Both the position numbers and the translations under genes were made by a program. 64,000 nucleotides of DNA from Prorocentrum cordatum (lineage: Eukaryota > Sar > Dinophyceae > Prorocentrales > Prorocentraceae). The notes under the pieces are model-generated. The model was not told the DNA's origin, ran no database searches, and saw nothing but the letters and a program-made list of their open reading frames with translations. The stretch lies in the NCBI GenBank assembly GCA_963575745.1, contig CAUYUJ010015760.1:87001-151000 (forward strand). Direction: 5' to 3'. Positions 32,739 to 42,970 of the stretch are shown here, piece by piece; within the stretch, counting starts at the first letter, position 1, and each line of letters opens with the position of its first letter.

Positions 32739-32864
32739 GACTCTGCTACCTTGGCTGTATCCCTGCTTGCTCAGCGAGTCCGAGCAAAAACATTACTATA
32801 TAGAGATGCTTTGCCTCCCGTCGACGCTGTGGCACTGATGCCGAGAAGACAATGCAAGACAATG
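32626..32864. repeat. right 239-bp direct terminal repeat of the RT element
   Basis: Partner of 29,336-29,574. Its end runs without a break into the 10-bp tandem array, whereas the left copy ends in unrelated CCAACCAACC sequence. Confidence 0.85.
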
Positions 32865-34574
32865 CAAGGCCATGCAAGACAATGCAAGACAATGCAAGAC
32901 AGTGCAAGACAATGAAAGGCAATGCAGGACAATGCAGGGCAATGCAAGACAATGCAAAACAATGCAACACAATGCAAGACAATGCAAGACAATGCAAGAC
33001 AGTGCAAGACAATGCAAGACAATGCAAGACAACGCAAGGCAATGCAGGACAATGCAAGACAGTGCAAGACAATGCAAGACAATGCAAGGCAATGCAAGAA
33101 AATGAAAGACAACGCAAGGCAATGCAGGACAAGTCAGGACAATGCAAGACAATGCAAGACAATGCAAGGCAATGCAAGACAATGCAAGCCACTGCAAGAC
33201 AGTGCGAGACAATGCGAGACAGTGCAAGACAATGCAAGACAATGGGTGCAAGACAGTGCAAGGCGGTGCAAGACGGTGCAAGACGGTGCAAAACCGTGCA
33301 AGACGGTGCAAGACGGTGCAAGACCGTGCAAGACAGTGCAAGGCAGTGCAAGACAGTGCAAGACAGGTTTAGACAGTGCAAGACAGTGCAAGACTGTGCA
33401 ACACAGTGCAAGAAAATGCAAGACAATGCAAGACAGGGCAAGCCAGTGCAAGACAGTGCAAGACAGTGCAAGACAGTGCAAGACAGTGCAGGGCAGTGCA
33501 AGACAGTGCAAGACAGGTCAAGACAGAAGATAGTACAATCGATTGCAAGACAGGGCAAGACAGTGCAAGACAATGCAAGACACTGCAAGGCAGCGCAAGA
33601 CAATGCAACACAGTGCAAGACATCGCAGGACAATGCAAGACAATGCAAGAGAGTGCAAGACAGTGCATGACAATGCAAAACAATGCAGGACAACACAGGA
33701 CAATCCAAGACATTGGAAGGCAATGCAAAACAATGCAGGACAACGCAAGGGAAATCAATGCAAAGCAAGACAATGCAAGACAATGCAGGGCAACGCAACA
33801 CAATTCAAGACAGCGCAAGACAATATGCAAGACAATATGCAAGGCAATTCAAGACAATGCAATACAACGCGAGACATTGCACGATAATGCAATACAATGC
33901 AAGGCCGCGCAAGACAACGCAAGACAATGCAGGACAACGCAAGATCATTCACGACAGTGCAAGATCATGCACGACAACGCGAGACAATGCGAGACAATCT
34001 AAGGCAATGCATGACAATGAGAGAGAACGCAAGACAATGCAAGCGAATGCAAGATAATGCAAGGCAATGTAAGACAATGCAAGACAATGCTGAACGGTGC
34101 AAGAACATGCAAGACACTGCAGGAGAATGCACGGCAATGAACGACAGTGAACGACAACGCAAGCCACAATGCAAGACAATGCGAGACAGCGCAAGACAAT
34201 GCAAGACAATGCGAGGCAAAGCAAGGCAAAGCAAGACAATGCAAAACAATACAAGAAAACGCAAGACAATGCAAGACAATGCGACGCAAGACGATGCAAG
34301 ACAGTGCAAGACAATGCAAACCAAGGCAAGACAATGCAGGACAATGCAAACCAAGGCAAGACAATGCAAGTCAATGCAGGACACTGCAAGACAACGAAGG
34401 CCAATGCAAGACAATGCAAGACAATATCCAAGTCAATGCAAGACAATGCAAGACAATGCAAGACAATGCAAGACAATGCATGACAATGCAGAACAATGCA
34501 GGACAATGCAGGACAAGTCAGGACAATGCAAGACAATGCGAGACATTGCAAGACAATGCAAGACAGCGCAAGAC
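32845..34574. repeat. 10-bp tandem array, unit GACAATGCAA (part 1)
   Basis: About 170 units with frequent variants GACAGTGCAA, GACGGTGCAA, GACAACGCAA and GGCAATGCAA, in near-perfect 10-bp register. The unit has no stop codon on either strand, so all six frames stay open over long distances (plus DNARQCKTMQ, minus LHCLALSCIV); these are not genes. Variant types cluster (GACGGTGCAA at 33,250-33,330), a sign of local amplification. Confidence 0.97.
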
Positions 34575-35000
34575 GTTGTCCGGACAGAACACCTGGGCGA
34601 CACAACCCGAAGGGAGGTGCCCAAGGTGCCTGCGCGAATTCACATGCAGTCGGACCTCGCAACATGAACGGCGGCACAGACCCGCCCCAGGCGTCACATT
34701 TGCGCCGCCGTTGCAAGGCGCCTCGAGATGCCACCCCGAAACGCGGCCACCGGCGCCGCCCCCGCTTGGCCGCCGGCCTCAAGCAGCGGAGGCCCCGCTG
34801 CCCAAGGACATAACCCCCGCGTCGGGGGACCCCTTCGAGTAACCCCATCGGGCCTCTCAAGGGTGGCGCGGCGGGCCCGCGCCTACTGTGGCTGGGCAAC
34901 CACAGGGCAAGAGTCTCTCCCACACCCCGTCGAGCTGTGGTGACGATCGAGCTGCCAACCCACCTCTTCTCCCTGGGCGCCACGAGGGCACCCAGCGGCG
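34575..35000. other. about 426-bp unidentified insertion in the decamer array
   Basis: Non-repetitive, GC-rich (GGAGGTGCCCAAGGTGCCTG, GGCCACCGGCGCCGCCCCCG), bounded on both sides by GCGCAAG within array units. No ORF similarity was recognised and no inverted ends are obvious. Because the array itself supplies GCGCAAG, a target duplication cannot be proved. Confidence 0.7.
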
Positions 35001-36306
35001 CAAGGCAGTGCAAGACAATGCAAAACATTCCAATACAATGCACGGCAATGAAACACAATGCAAGACAGTGCAAGACAGTGCAAGACAATGCAAGACAGCG
35101 AAATGCAAGGCAGCGCGATACAATGCAAGACAATGCGAGAACAATGCAACATTGCAAGCAAGACAAGACAGTGCAAGGCAATGCAAGACAATGCACGACA
35201 ATATGCAAGGCAATGCAAGACAATGCAAGACAACGCGAGACAATGCACGACACTGTGTCACAATGTGAGACAATGCAAGACACTGCAGGACAATGCACGG
35301 CATTGCAAGACAATGCCAGAACAGTGCAACAATGCAAGACAATGCAAGACAGTGCAAGACAGTGCAAGACAGGGCAAGACAGCGCAAGGTAGTGCAAGAC
35401 AGAACAAGACAATGCAAGGCAAGACAGTGCAAGACAGTCCACATACAATGCAAGACAATGCAAGACACTGCATGGCATGCAAGACAATGCAAGACAATGC
35501 AGGACAATGCAAGACAATGCAGGAAAATGCGAGGCAATGCCAGACAGTATGCAAGGCAATGCAAGACAATGCAGTACAATGCAGGCAAATGGAGGACAAT
35601 GCAGGACAATGCAGGACAGCGCAGGACATTGCAGGACAATGCAGGACAATGCAGGACAATACAGGACAGTGCAGGACAATGCAGGGCACTGCAAGACAGC
35701 GCAAGACAATGCAAGACACTGCAAGACAACGCAAGACAACGCAAGACAATGCAGGACAATGCAGGACAACGCAGGACAATGCAAGACAATGCAAGATAAT
35801 GCAAGACAACGCAAGCCACTGCAATACAACGCAAGACAACGCAAGACAACGCTATACAATGCAAAACAATGCAAGACAACGCAAGACAATGCTGTTCAAT
35901 GCAGGACACCGCAAGACAACGCAAGGCAAGACAGTGCAAGACAACGAAAGACACAGCAAGGCATCGCAAGACAAGGCAAGCCAAAACAAGGCAGCGCAAG
36001 AGAACGCACGGCAGCGCAAGACATCGCAAACCAGTGCAAGACAGTGCAAGACAAAGCATGACAGCAAGACAATGTAAGACAAATTGCAAGACTGCCAGAC
36101 AATGCAGGACAAGGCAACACAATGCAAGACAATGCAAGAGAACGCAGGACACTGCAAGACAATGTAAGACAACGCAAGACAGCGCAATCCAATTCAAGAC
36201 AATGCAAGACCATGCAAGACAATGCATGACAACGGAAGACAATGCAAGGCAATGCAAGGCAATGCAATCCCATGCAAGACAACGCAGTACAGTGCAAGAC
36301 AATGCA
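35001..36306. repeat. 10-bp tandem array (part 2), cut by a copia insertion
   Basis: Continuation of the GACAATGCAA array with more divergence (GACAATGCAG is common at 35,590-35,700). It ends at ATGCA (36,302-36,306), immediately before the left LTR. Confidence 0.97.
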
Positions 36307-36492
36307 TGTGTATGGGGCCGGAGTACAAAGGTACAGAACCCCTGATCCGCTGGTAGAGGATAGGAGGGGCAGATGGGGATCTTTTCCCCCTGTGCGATCA
36401 AAGGTCTGATCGATGCCAGCGCTTGGGCCCAAACGGCCAGGGGCAGGAGAACAAGGAGTATCTATGAGGGTATTACACGGGTTCTATTCACA
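36307..36492 (-). repeat. copia 3' LTR
   Basis: Plus strand TGTGTATGGGGC ... GTTCTATTCACA, TG...CA ends. About 23 substitutions and two indels from the other LTR by eye (roughly 87% identical), so the insertion is not recent. Confidence 0.93.
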
Positions 36493-36503
36493 CCCCCCGC
36501 CCC
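36493..36503 (-). promoter_or_regulatory. polypurine tract next to the copia 3' LTR
   Basis: On the minus strand GGGGCGGGGGG lies directly against the LTR start TGTGAATAG. A purine run at this spot is the expected plus-strand primer of an LTR element. Confidence 0.75.
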
Positions 36504-37200
36504 GAATCCCGCCCGCAAGGGCAGGGCTCGGGAAAAGGAGAAAAGAACCCGTGACCCTTTTTACTTCTTAGCAATGTCAAGCAGCTGAGCGCGACATCTG
36601 CGTCGCTTCGGCTGCGCCCCGACCACGGCAGCAGCGTGCAAAAGCACGTGGCGCATCAGCTGGCATGATCGGGCAAGGAAAGGACGAAAGAGCGCCCAGG
36701 GCCCCTATTTCTTCTTTGGGCACGCTTTGGCGCCCCCTCGGTGCGCCCCCCAAAAAACGCTTCGGCGCTCGAGGGCGGAGAAGAATGAGGCACGGGTGGG
36801 CGGAGCAAGAGGATCAGAGCAATCTAGAGCAACATCAGGAGCTGCCTCGTCAAAGACGCAGCAGGCGTTGCCACCAGCTGTCAAACTAAAGCTGGGTATC
36901 AGATCATTCCCAACGCAAAGTCGCCCTCAACATACATCGCGCAGAGGAAGCAAACAAGCCATGCAATGTAAAGTCGTGTTGAGAAACATGAAAAGCTGCA
37001 TAAACAAATTCTGCATTGGGTTACCCCCATCGGCGATGCTCGTTAGGAGTGCGCCTCAGGTTTCACAAGATGTACATGAGGGGCCACTTATCGCGCATAG
37101 TGAAGTGGCCAACTATTGTACGTGTATTGACTGCTCGAGGCGAACTTTGCAAAGATGAAGTTCAAGCAAACTCGAGCAGTGGGCCTCGCGGCCAACGTAT
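36504..37200 (-). other. copia 3' non-coding region
   Basis: Between the last long ORF and the polypurine tract. Short frames only; one reads QLVATPAASLTRQ at 36,859-36,880, a copy of the recurrent VATPA motif. Confidence 0.5.
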
Positions 37201-38559
37201 CTAGGTATTGCCTCTCATGTAGAACTCATTGGCCCACGCTCGGTGGCCGTCAATCCCAACGAAACTGGTCGCGTGCGTCGCCCAAGGCGCCCTTGGGGTC
37301 CAGTTGCGGAAGCGGTCATTGCACTGCAAATCGCGGATGTAGACGAACTCGTCGTTGTTCTCCGCGATGTGCATCCAGCACTTGTTGTAGTAGCTCCAAT
37401 ACCTTGGGCCCCACTGGCTGCCCTCAAGGTGATGGCGCCACCGCGTTGCGTAGTCAGCGGCAGTGCGCGCCCGCTTGGCGCGCGGGGGCGTCACAGGCCT
37501 GCGACTGCCATCGCTGGTGCGGGCCGATGGCCAGCCGCTCTGCCGCGGGGCGGCGGCGGCGCCGCCCCGCCCAGCGGGCGCCCCTGCCAGCGCGCCAGAG
37601 GCGCGGCTTCCAGCAGCGTCGCCGCGGGCAGCGCGAGGCGGCGGCGGAGGCTGCGGCGCCACGGCGCCATGTGTATTAGAGGAGTGTGTGGGGGCGGTGT
37701 CAGGGTCAGTTCTAACCCCTGAACCCTTCCCCCCTTTCTGATTTGATCCCATGGCAGGTCCAACAGAGGCGAGTCTGGCAAGCTTACGCTGCGTGGTTTT
37801 GTCATAAGTGCCGCCCCCGCGGGGTATGGCAATCGTGACAAGACCGCGCCCCTGCCTGGCGCCTCTGTCCATCCTACCTGCATTCAACCACCAAGTCTTG
37901 CGACCAGCGAAGCCAAGCGCTTGGCTGCGGGCATGAATGCCGCAAGCCTCGTGCATGTCTTCGATGGTCAAAGGAACCTGACCGGCGGCCTCACGGGCTC
38001 CGGTCATCTGGTGATGGAATCGGGAGTCGTTGAGGAAACGTTGGATGACGTTGCGGTAGGGATGGTGCAATATGCGGTCGTCCTCAGGTTCGCCCGGCAT
38101 CCTGCGCGCGCCTGCAGGTGGGGAACCTGCGTCGCACCACAATTTGTACCTCACTTCCGCCTTTTTCGCCATTTGCCTCAACCTGTTACGCTGTTCTCCG
38201 ATGCTTGACCGCTTGCCCGTCATGTAGACGCGCGCCCCGTCGGACATGAAGCGGTCGACGTCGTTCTGGGACAGGTTGTCCCTGCTCCAGCGGTTGAGGT
38301 CCTGTAGATGCGCCACGTCGCTGGCCTCAGCTCCGCCTTTGCCTGTGGTGCCTACAGAGGTATTGCATTGCCAACAGATGTCACAAATAGTCCCATCATT
38401 GGTAACGATTCCCAAGGACAGGAGGTGATCGCAGTTCTGGCACCGCGGAATATCGCGCTGGAGATCTTCGGGGGCCCCGGACGAAACCAGATCCCCAAGG
38501 GTACCCCAGCGGGTGTTGCCACCGGCTCCTGACGCAAGGGAATGACCTATCTGGTTCAT
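37201..38559 (-). pseudogene. copia extra ORF with a cysteine zinc ribbon
   Basis: A 452-codon frame, the last before the 3' LTR. Residues 40-65 hold RCQNC, then CDICWQC: C40-x2-C43...C59-x2-C62, a plausible zinc ribbon. Residues 100-220 are rich in charged helices (RDNLSQNDVDRFMSDGARVY). After a Pro/Gly/Ala-rich linker (QPPPPPRAARGDAAGSRASG) comes an aromatic C-terminal segment (GPRYWSYYNKCWMHIAENND). The function is not recognised. It is in the element's transcription sense and ends about 700 bp from the LTR. The frame just upstream switches at the VATPA motif near 38,510-38,530, implying a frameshift there. Confidence 0.5.
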
Positions 38560-38624
38560 AGCCTCGCGATTGAGCTCAGCGGTGGCTCGAGAAGCGATCG
38601 ATCGCCCGATCCCCTCGACCTCGG

Positions 38625-39961
38625 TCAGCGATGGCCGATCTCCCGGCAGCCCCGTGCACTCGGTGGAGCCGATGTCCGTGGAGTCCGTCTGACCGCAGGT
38701 TCGGGCCAGGTCCGCACGAATGCGTGTGGCCTCTGCCTGCAGGGTGGTCTCGTTGTCCCCCGCGGTGCCTCGACGTTGCGCTGCTCGGCTAAGACCTGTG
38801 CCATCGTCTCTTGATCTGGTGCGGGCGAAGCAACACTACCTGGGTCCTGTGTCATGTCAATTGAAGTATCCTGGGTGGCAGCGCCTGGGCCGTCCTGGTC
38901 AGGCGCAGCAGGCGTTGCCACCGGCTCTCCCCATGCGGGGAAGCCTGGATCTCCACGCCTCGCCTTGCACTCTGCGAAGAGTGTTCGAAACGCTGTCAGA
39001 GCGGGATGGTTGTTATTGATAGAAACGTTGGACAACTGATGCAATTCCTTGATACCTTCCAACAGGATACTCTGGTACACTTTAGAGATCCATTGGAAGA
39101 TCCCTGTGGGTGTTCCCTGCAGGGACTCAGGGTCGAGAAAATGTGCATCTTCTTGAAGAAGTGCTCCGCGCTGCAAATTGGCAAATCCCGTGCCCAGGTA
39201 CGAGTGTGGTTGTAATGTGTCTTGTATGTCTCCGTCTCGGTCCCAAATCGGAACTGGAACCGCAAATAGGATTCGATCCTGTCCACTACAGGATTTGCAG
39301 ACTCAACTCGATCGTAGCTGTATTTGTCTGCACCGCCGTGTATCTCTATTGTTTGGTTGAGTTGGAACATCGGTGACTCCATCAGCGGTGCCGACGTCCA
39401 GTAATATACCGCGTGGTCGATCGATTCGCGAATCCAGTTGTTGGGATCCTGTGGACGATCGCCAGGATGTGTAATAGTATTCTCTGGCGGATCGATAATG
39501 CTGTCGAGGATGGAGGACCCAGAGTCCTCATCTGCATGAATCTCGGCTGTCATCTCGGCCCGCATAGTGTCGCCCTCCATGGGGTCAGCGGCGGGTGTTG
39601 CCACCGGCTCCTGGTCGGATCCTGGTGTCCGAGGAGCGGGGCGTCTGGTCGGCGTGCGTGGGATACGCGCCCTGTGAAGAGTCGGGAGTCCGAGGTATGG
39701 TAGGTCGCCTGTGTGAGCGTACTCTGCAATCTGAGCACTGCATGAGGATGGGCCCCTCATTGCGACATCCATGTGGACGGCGTCTATCTTGTCCGTGCGC
39801 ACTGGCAAAGCGAAAACAATTCCCTTGAGGGGTCGATTTTTGTCACAATACCAGATGTTGACCCATCGTGCAGCGTAGTTGAGGATGGGTGCCTGCACTG
39901 CAGAGAACTTCTTAAACACTCCGAAATGTATGACAGGACCGTATATGTGGCCCTTGTTCAT
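38625..39961 (-). pseudogene. copia extra ORFs, unknown function
   Basis: Two overlapping frames (39,961-38,996, 321 codons; 39,176-38,625, 183 codons) probably from one coding stretch with an indel near 39,050. The first has ALPVRTDKIDAVHMDVAM, a hydrophobic IYGPVIHFGVF start, DQEPVATPAADP, then HAVYYWTSAPLMESP and RIESYLRFQFRFGTE. The second has HQLSNVSINNNHPALTAFRT, GEPVATPAAPDQ and many acidic or Gln-rich residues. No family was recognised. Both carry an in-frame copy of the VATPA motif. Confidence 0.45.
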
Positions 39962-40060
39962 GCGGGCTCTGGTGTTGTAGTCGCCCTTGGGGTAGTGGTT
40001 GTCGTAGTGGTATCAATTTTTCGAACCCCAATTTTTGACGATAAATCTCCCATGCGGACA

Positions 40061-41260
40061 TCATTGAAAATGGGACGTCGGTCCCAATCTTTTTGTAATA
40101 TTTGCCGTAATGGGCCTGAGGGCCTCTCTACAACATGACCTTGCAACCAACCAGTTCTTGTCCTGAGTGTCGCGCCCACTCTTGCTGACCATGGCGCGGA
40201 CACTGGCCTCGTCCAAGGCGTCGGTATCGGCGGCATGGCCAGCAGGGGTCGCCCCCAGCGAGGGTGCGATGGGTTGCTGCGCCGATGACGCTGAAGCAGA
40301 CTGCGTCTGCGGCGACGCGTCCGTGGCGCATGCCTTTGCAGTAGGTGCTGCCTTCGGCGCTGGTTGGTGTGCGTCGGACGGCGATGGTGGGGCAATCCCA
40401 GGAGGGGCGCCTACCATGGCCATCTCCAACTCCTGGGTGATTTGCTCGTGTCGTGATTGCTTCCGAGGAGCAGCGCAAATCTCGTATTTGCTCAATGGTG
40501 GTCTCTGGGATTCCAGAGGCGGGTAGTCCCAGCATGGGCCCGTGGAAGGCCACAATTGTTTGCCTGCTCCACGGAATCCCTTGAGACGGCGAGCGGCTAG
40601 GACTGCAGCGGCTGGGGCCACATCCTCGGTCATGATGGCGCCCTGTGCGCAAAACCAAAATCTGCATCCAGATAGTGTGGCAATTTTCATGTCGATCACG
40701 AGCTCCATCTCATTCTTGTAGTGATTGAATTTGTATGGAGGAACATATGTATGAGGGTTTTGTTTGGCAATGTGTATATACGTGCTTGAGCTGTAGAATG
40801 CCTCAGAGCTCTGTGTTCCCTGTTGCCTTCTGTCTCTATGAGACGGGTCAACGTAGCCAGGAATGATCGCTGTATTGATGATGCTTCTCCAGGCACGATC
40901 TGTCGTGCCGTGGTGGAGGTACTTGACGTCCGTCAATTGCAAACTCTCCCAGCCCATATTCCATGGCTTGGAAAGTGGATTGACCGAGCTATGTCCTCCA
41001 ACGCATCGAATAGCAATGACGCTGCTCCAATCGAAGCAGCTGGGATTGCTCCCGGCGGGAACTGGTTTAGCGTAAATATCGATCCTGTTCTTCTCCGGGT
41101 CGATGTGTGTCTGGAACGCACGAAGTATAAAGATCGGATAATAACCCGCCCAGCTCTCATATCCAGCTTGATAACCGTCTATGCCGGAATGCGTCACGGC
41201 CGCGTCAGTGGATGGTCCGTTGCCTTGATCACGGCGGTCGCGGAATTTCCATTCTACCAT
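40061..41260 (-). pseudogene. copia extra ORF with a KptA/Tpt1-like RNA 2'-phosphotransferase domain
   Basis: A 399-codon frame. Residues 84-214 follow the KptA/Tpt1 order: IRCVGGHS (84-91, cf. R-x2-QGHS), LHHGT (115-119, cf. YHGT), a segment with GYVDPSHRDRRQQ (135-147), YIHIA, VIDMKIA (188-194, cf. VD-x3-A), then FWFCAQGAIMTEDVAP (201-216, cf. FY-x-S-x-N-x-V-x-LT-x2-VP). Tpt1 removes the 2'-phosphate left at the splice junction by plant/fungal-type tRNA ligation, using NAD. The Gln of QGHS is Gly here. The rest is Pro/Ala-rich linker with one LGATPAGHA motif. It is in the element's sense, between other unrecognised ORFs. A role in the element's own RNA processing or in ADP-ribosyl chemistry is speculation. 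Core at 40,619-41,011. Confidence 0.6.
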
Positions 41261-41275
41261 TTCCTCGAAGGGTTT

Positions 41276-42389
41276 TCAACGGCAGGGAACCTTCCAGCGT
41301 TGCTGCACCCTCTTCGTCCATATGTTGACCCGTCGATCAGTAAACTGATCGATGTTGAATTGCTTGCTGGGATTCAGATGGCGGAGCATAGTCGTGATAT
41401 CCTTGCTCATGTATGTAGGGTGACCAAGCCACTCGGTCGTAAGTAAATCGGGTCCATAAGGTGTCTCCTTGTATGGTGGACGGGAGATCGATTTCCATTC
41501 TTGGAAGCAGCCAGACTGGGCGATATCAGGAGCGTGGGTGATCACGCAGTCGTCGTAATCAAATTTAGATGCCCAATCATGATTGCTGATGCACTCCATG
41601 CCGTCGGGTGCTGACGTGCCCCGAAGCGGAGGGGGTACATAATAGTGATCATCTGGAAGTCCAGCACGAAGTTTCAACTCACGTAGAGTGTAGGTGTTGT
41701 CGAATGTAGTGAGCTGACTCGTGTCCTCATGACAAGACCGCTCGCAGCAGTCCTGCCATGAAAGTATACGCATAGTCTCCGATTGCTGAACGAACGTAGG
41801 AACGTTGTCAGCAGGCGTTGCCTCCAGCCCCGTTGCCATATCAGCATCCTCAGCAGAGGCAGTCTGCGATCCCATGTCGGGGCGCGCAGCTGGCATGGCC
41901 TTCGGGGGCGGGCCCGGTGACAAAGGCGGTCTGCTCTCACTGGGCGGAGGTACCGGTGGCGTCGCAGGGTCTGCAGCGGATGGCGCTGCAGCGAGCCTGG
42001 CGGCCGGCGTTGTCTCCCTCTCAGAAGGGGCGCCTGGCGGTTCAGGCGAGACCTCGATGCAATCCAGGGCGGTCTGAGTGTAGTGCCCTTTGCATGCCAG
42101 GATGGTCTCCGAATTGTCCAGGCGAGGTCGATGGCGGCTCGCTTGTGATCCCAGGAGTGGGGCACTGTTGCGGAACACGCTCGCCAGCAGGTGTCGCCAC
42201 CGGCATGGATTGCGGTAGTGCGCCGCTGGCACACGAAGCCATCCAAGCGCAGTAGACCATTTCTCCGGCAGCTTGATTCATCAACGTCGTGAGGCTGAGG
42301 TGCCTCTTCCACTCATCCGTCATCTCCTCGCGGAACTTGAGAGCCGCTGAGATCTCCTGGGCCTGTGTATTGGCCTGAGAGTCCGTCAC
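41276..42389 (-). pseudogene. copia extra ORFs, Pro/Ala linker then aromatic-rich domain
   Basis: Frames 42,389-42,042 (115 codons; SAALKFREEMTDEWKRHLSL, SMPVATPAGERV) and 42,232-41,276 (318 codons) overlap and probably shift into each other near 42,130. The second reads through a Pro/Ser/Ala linker, GLEATPADNV, CCERSCHEDTSQLTTFDNTY, DWASKFDYDDCVITHAPDIA and EWLGHPTYMSKDITTMLRHL. It ends 16 bp before the KptA-like ORF, so the two may be one protein in the intact element. No family was recognised. Confidence 0.45.
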
Positions 42390-42559
42390 GGCCGTCAGGA
42401 GTGGAGGCCGAAACGGGTATGGCTGAGAGGGTAATGACTGAATCGCTGCACAGAAATTGCGGTAGCATACAGCGTCGTCATCATTGCCATGTTATGGTTG
42501 TTCATCTTGGCGTGCCAGTCTGTGGGTGTGACTCTGTCGTATGACTCGACCCATTGCTC

Positions 42560-42950
42560 TTAGGAAAGGACTGCGATGCCTTGGGCTCGCATGTAACGGG
42601 TCAGGTCAGCAGTGTGATAGTCAAAGTTGGGGTGCACACCCCATTGCTTGGCTTTGCCTGGTCCCATCACGGTGGGACAGCGAAAGTATTGTATCACGTC
42701 GATGAAACGTGACACGTCGACCATCGCGTGCAACGGCATAGTCTTCGGGACGCAGTCCTCGCACTCGAGGTGTGTTCTCTCGCGTGCGGTTGTGGGAGCG
42801 CGATCGTTGTGGTGCCGTGTATCCAACCAGTGTTGGTTGTGGGCGGCACAGCCGATGTCGCTTGCGCTCCAAACCACAAAAGCGTTGAGGCCCCTGCAGT
42901 AGTGTCGCTGTTTCACATATGCAGGGAAGCCTGTTGCCCAATAGTCCCAA
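42560..42950 (-). pseudogene. copia extra ORF fragment
   Basis: A 118-codon frame (42,916-42,560) with HLECEDCVPKTMPLHAMVDV and RYMRAQGIAVLS. Conserved-looking composition but no recognised domain. It sits between the 405-codon ORF and the next, in the same sense. Confidence 0.4.
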
Positions 42951-42970
42951 ATGACCTCGTTCAGGCTGCG

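Noticed and set aside
34568-35007. GCGCAAG as a target-site duplication around the 426-bp insertion
   Set aside because: The array itself contains GCGCAAG repeatedly, so a match on both sides is expected without duplication.
32845-36306. CRISPR-like array
   Set aside because: Units are 10 bp with no spacers and the genome is eukaryotic.
32746-36432. Long ORFs on both strands (for example 646 codons on the minus strand, 339 on the plus) through 33-36.4 kb
   Set aside because: They read the GACAATGCAA decamer, which has no stop in any frame; the proteins are simple 10-residue repeats such as DNARQCKTMQ or LHCLALSCIV.
38996-39961. A second KptA-like domain in the next copia ORF
   Set aside because: GIVFALPVRTDKIDAVHMDV is faintly similar to one strand, but the HGT and QGHS-type motifs are missing.
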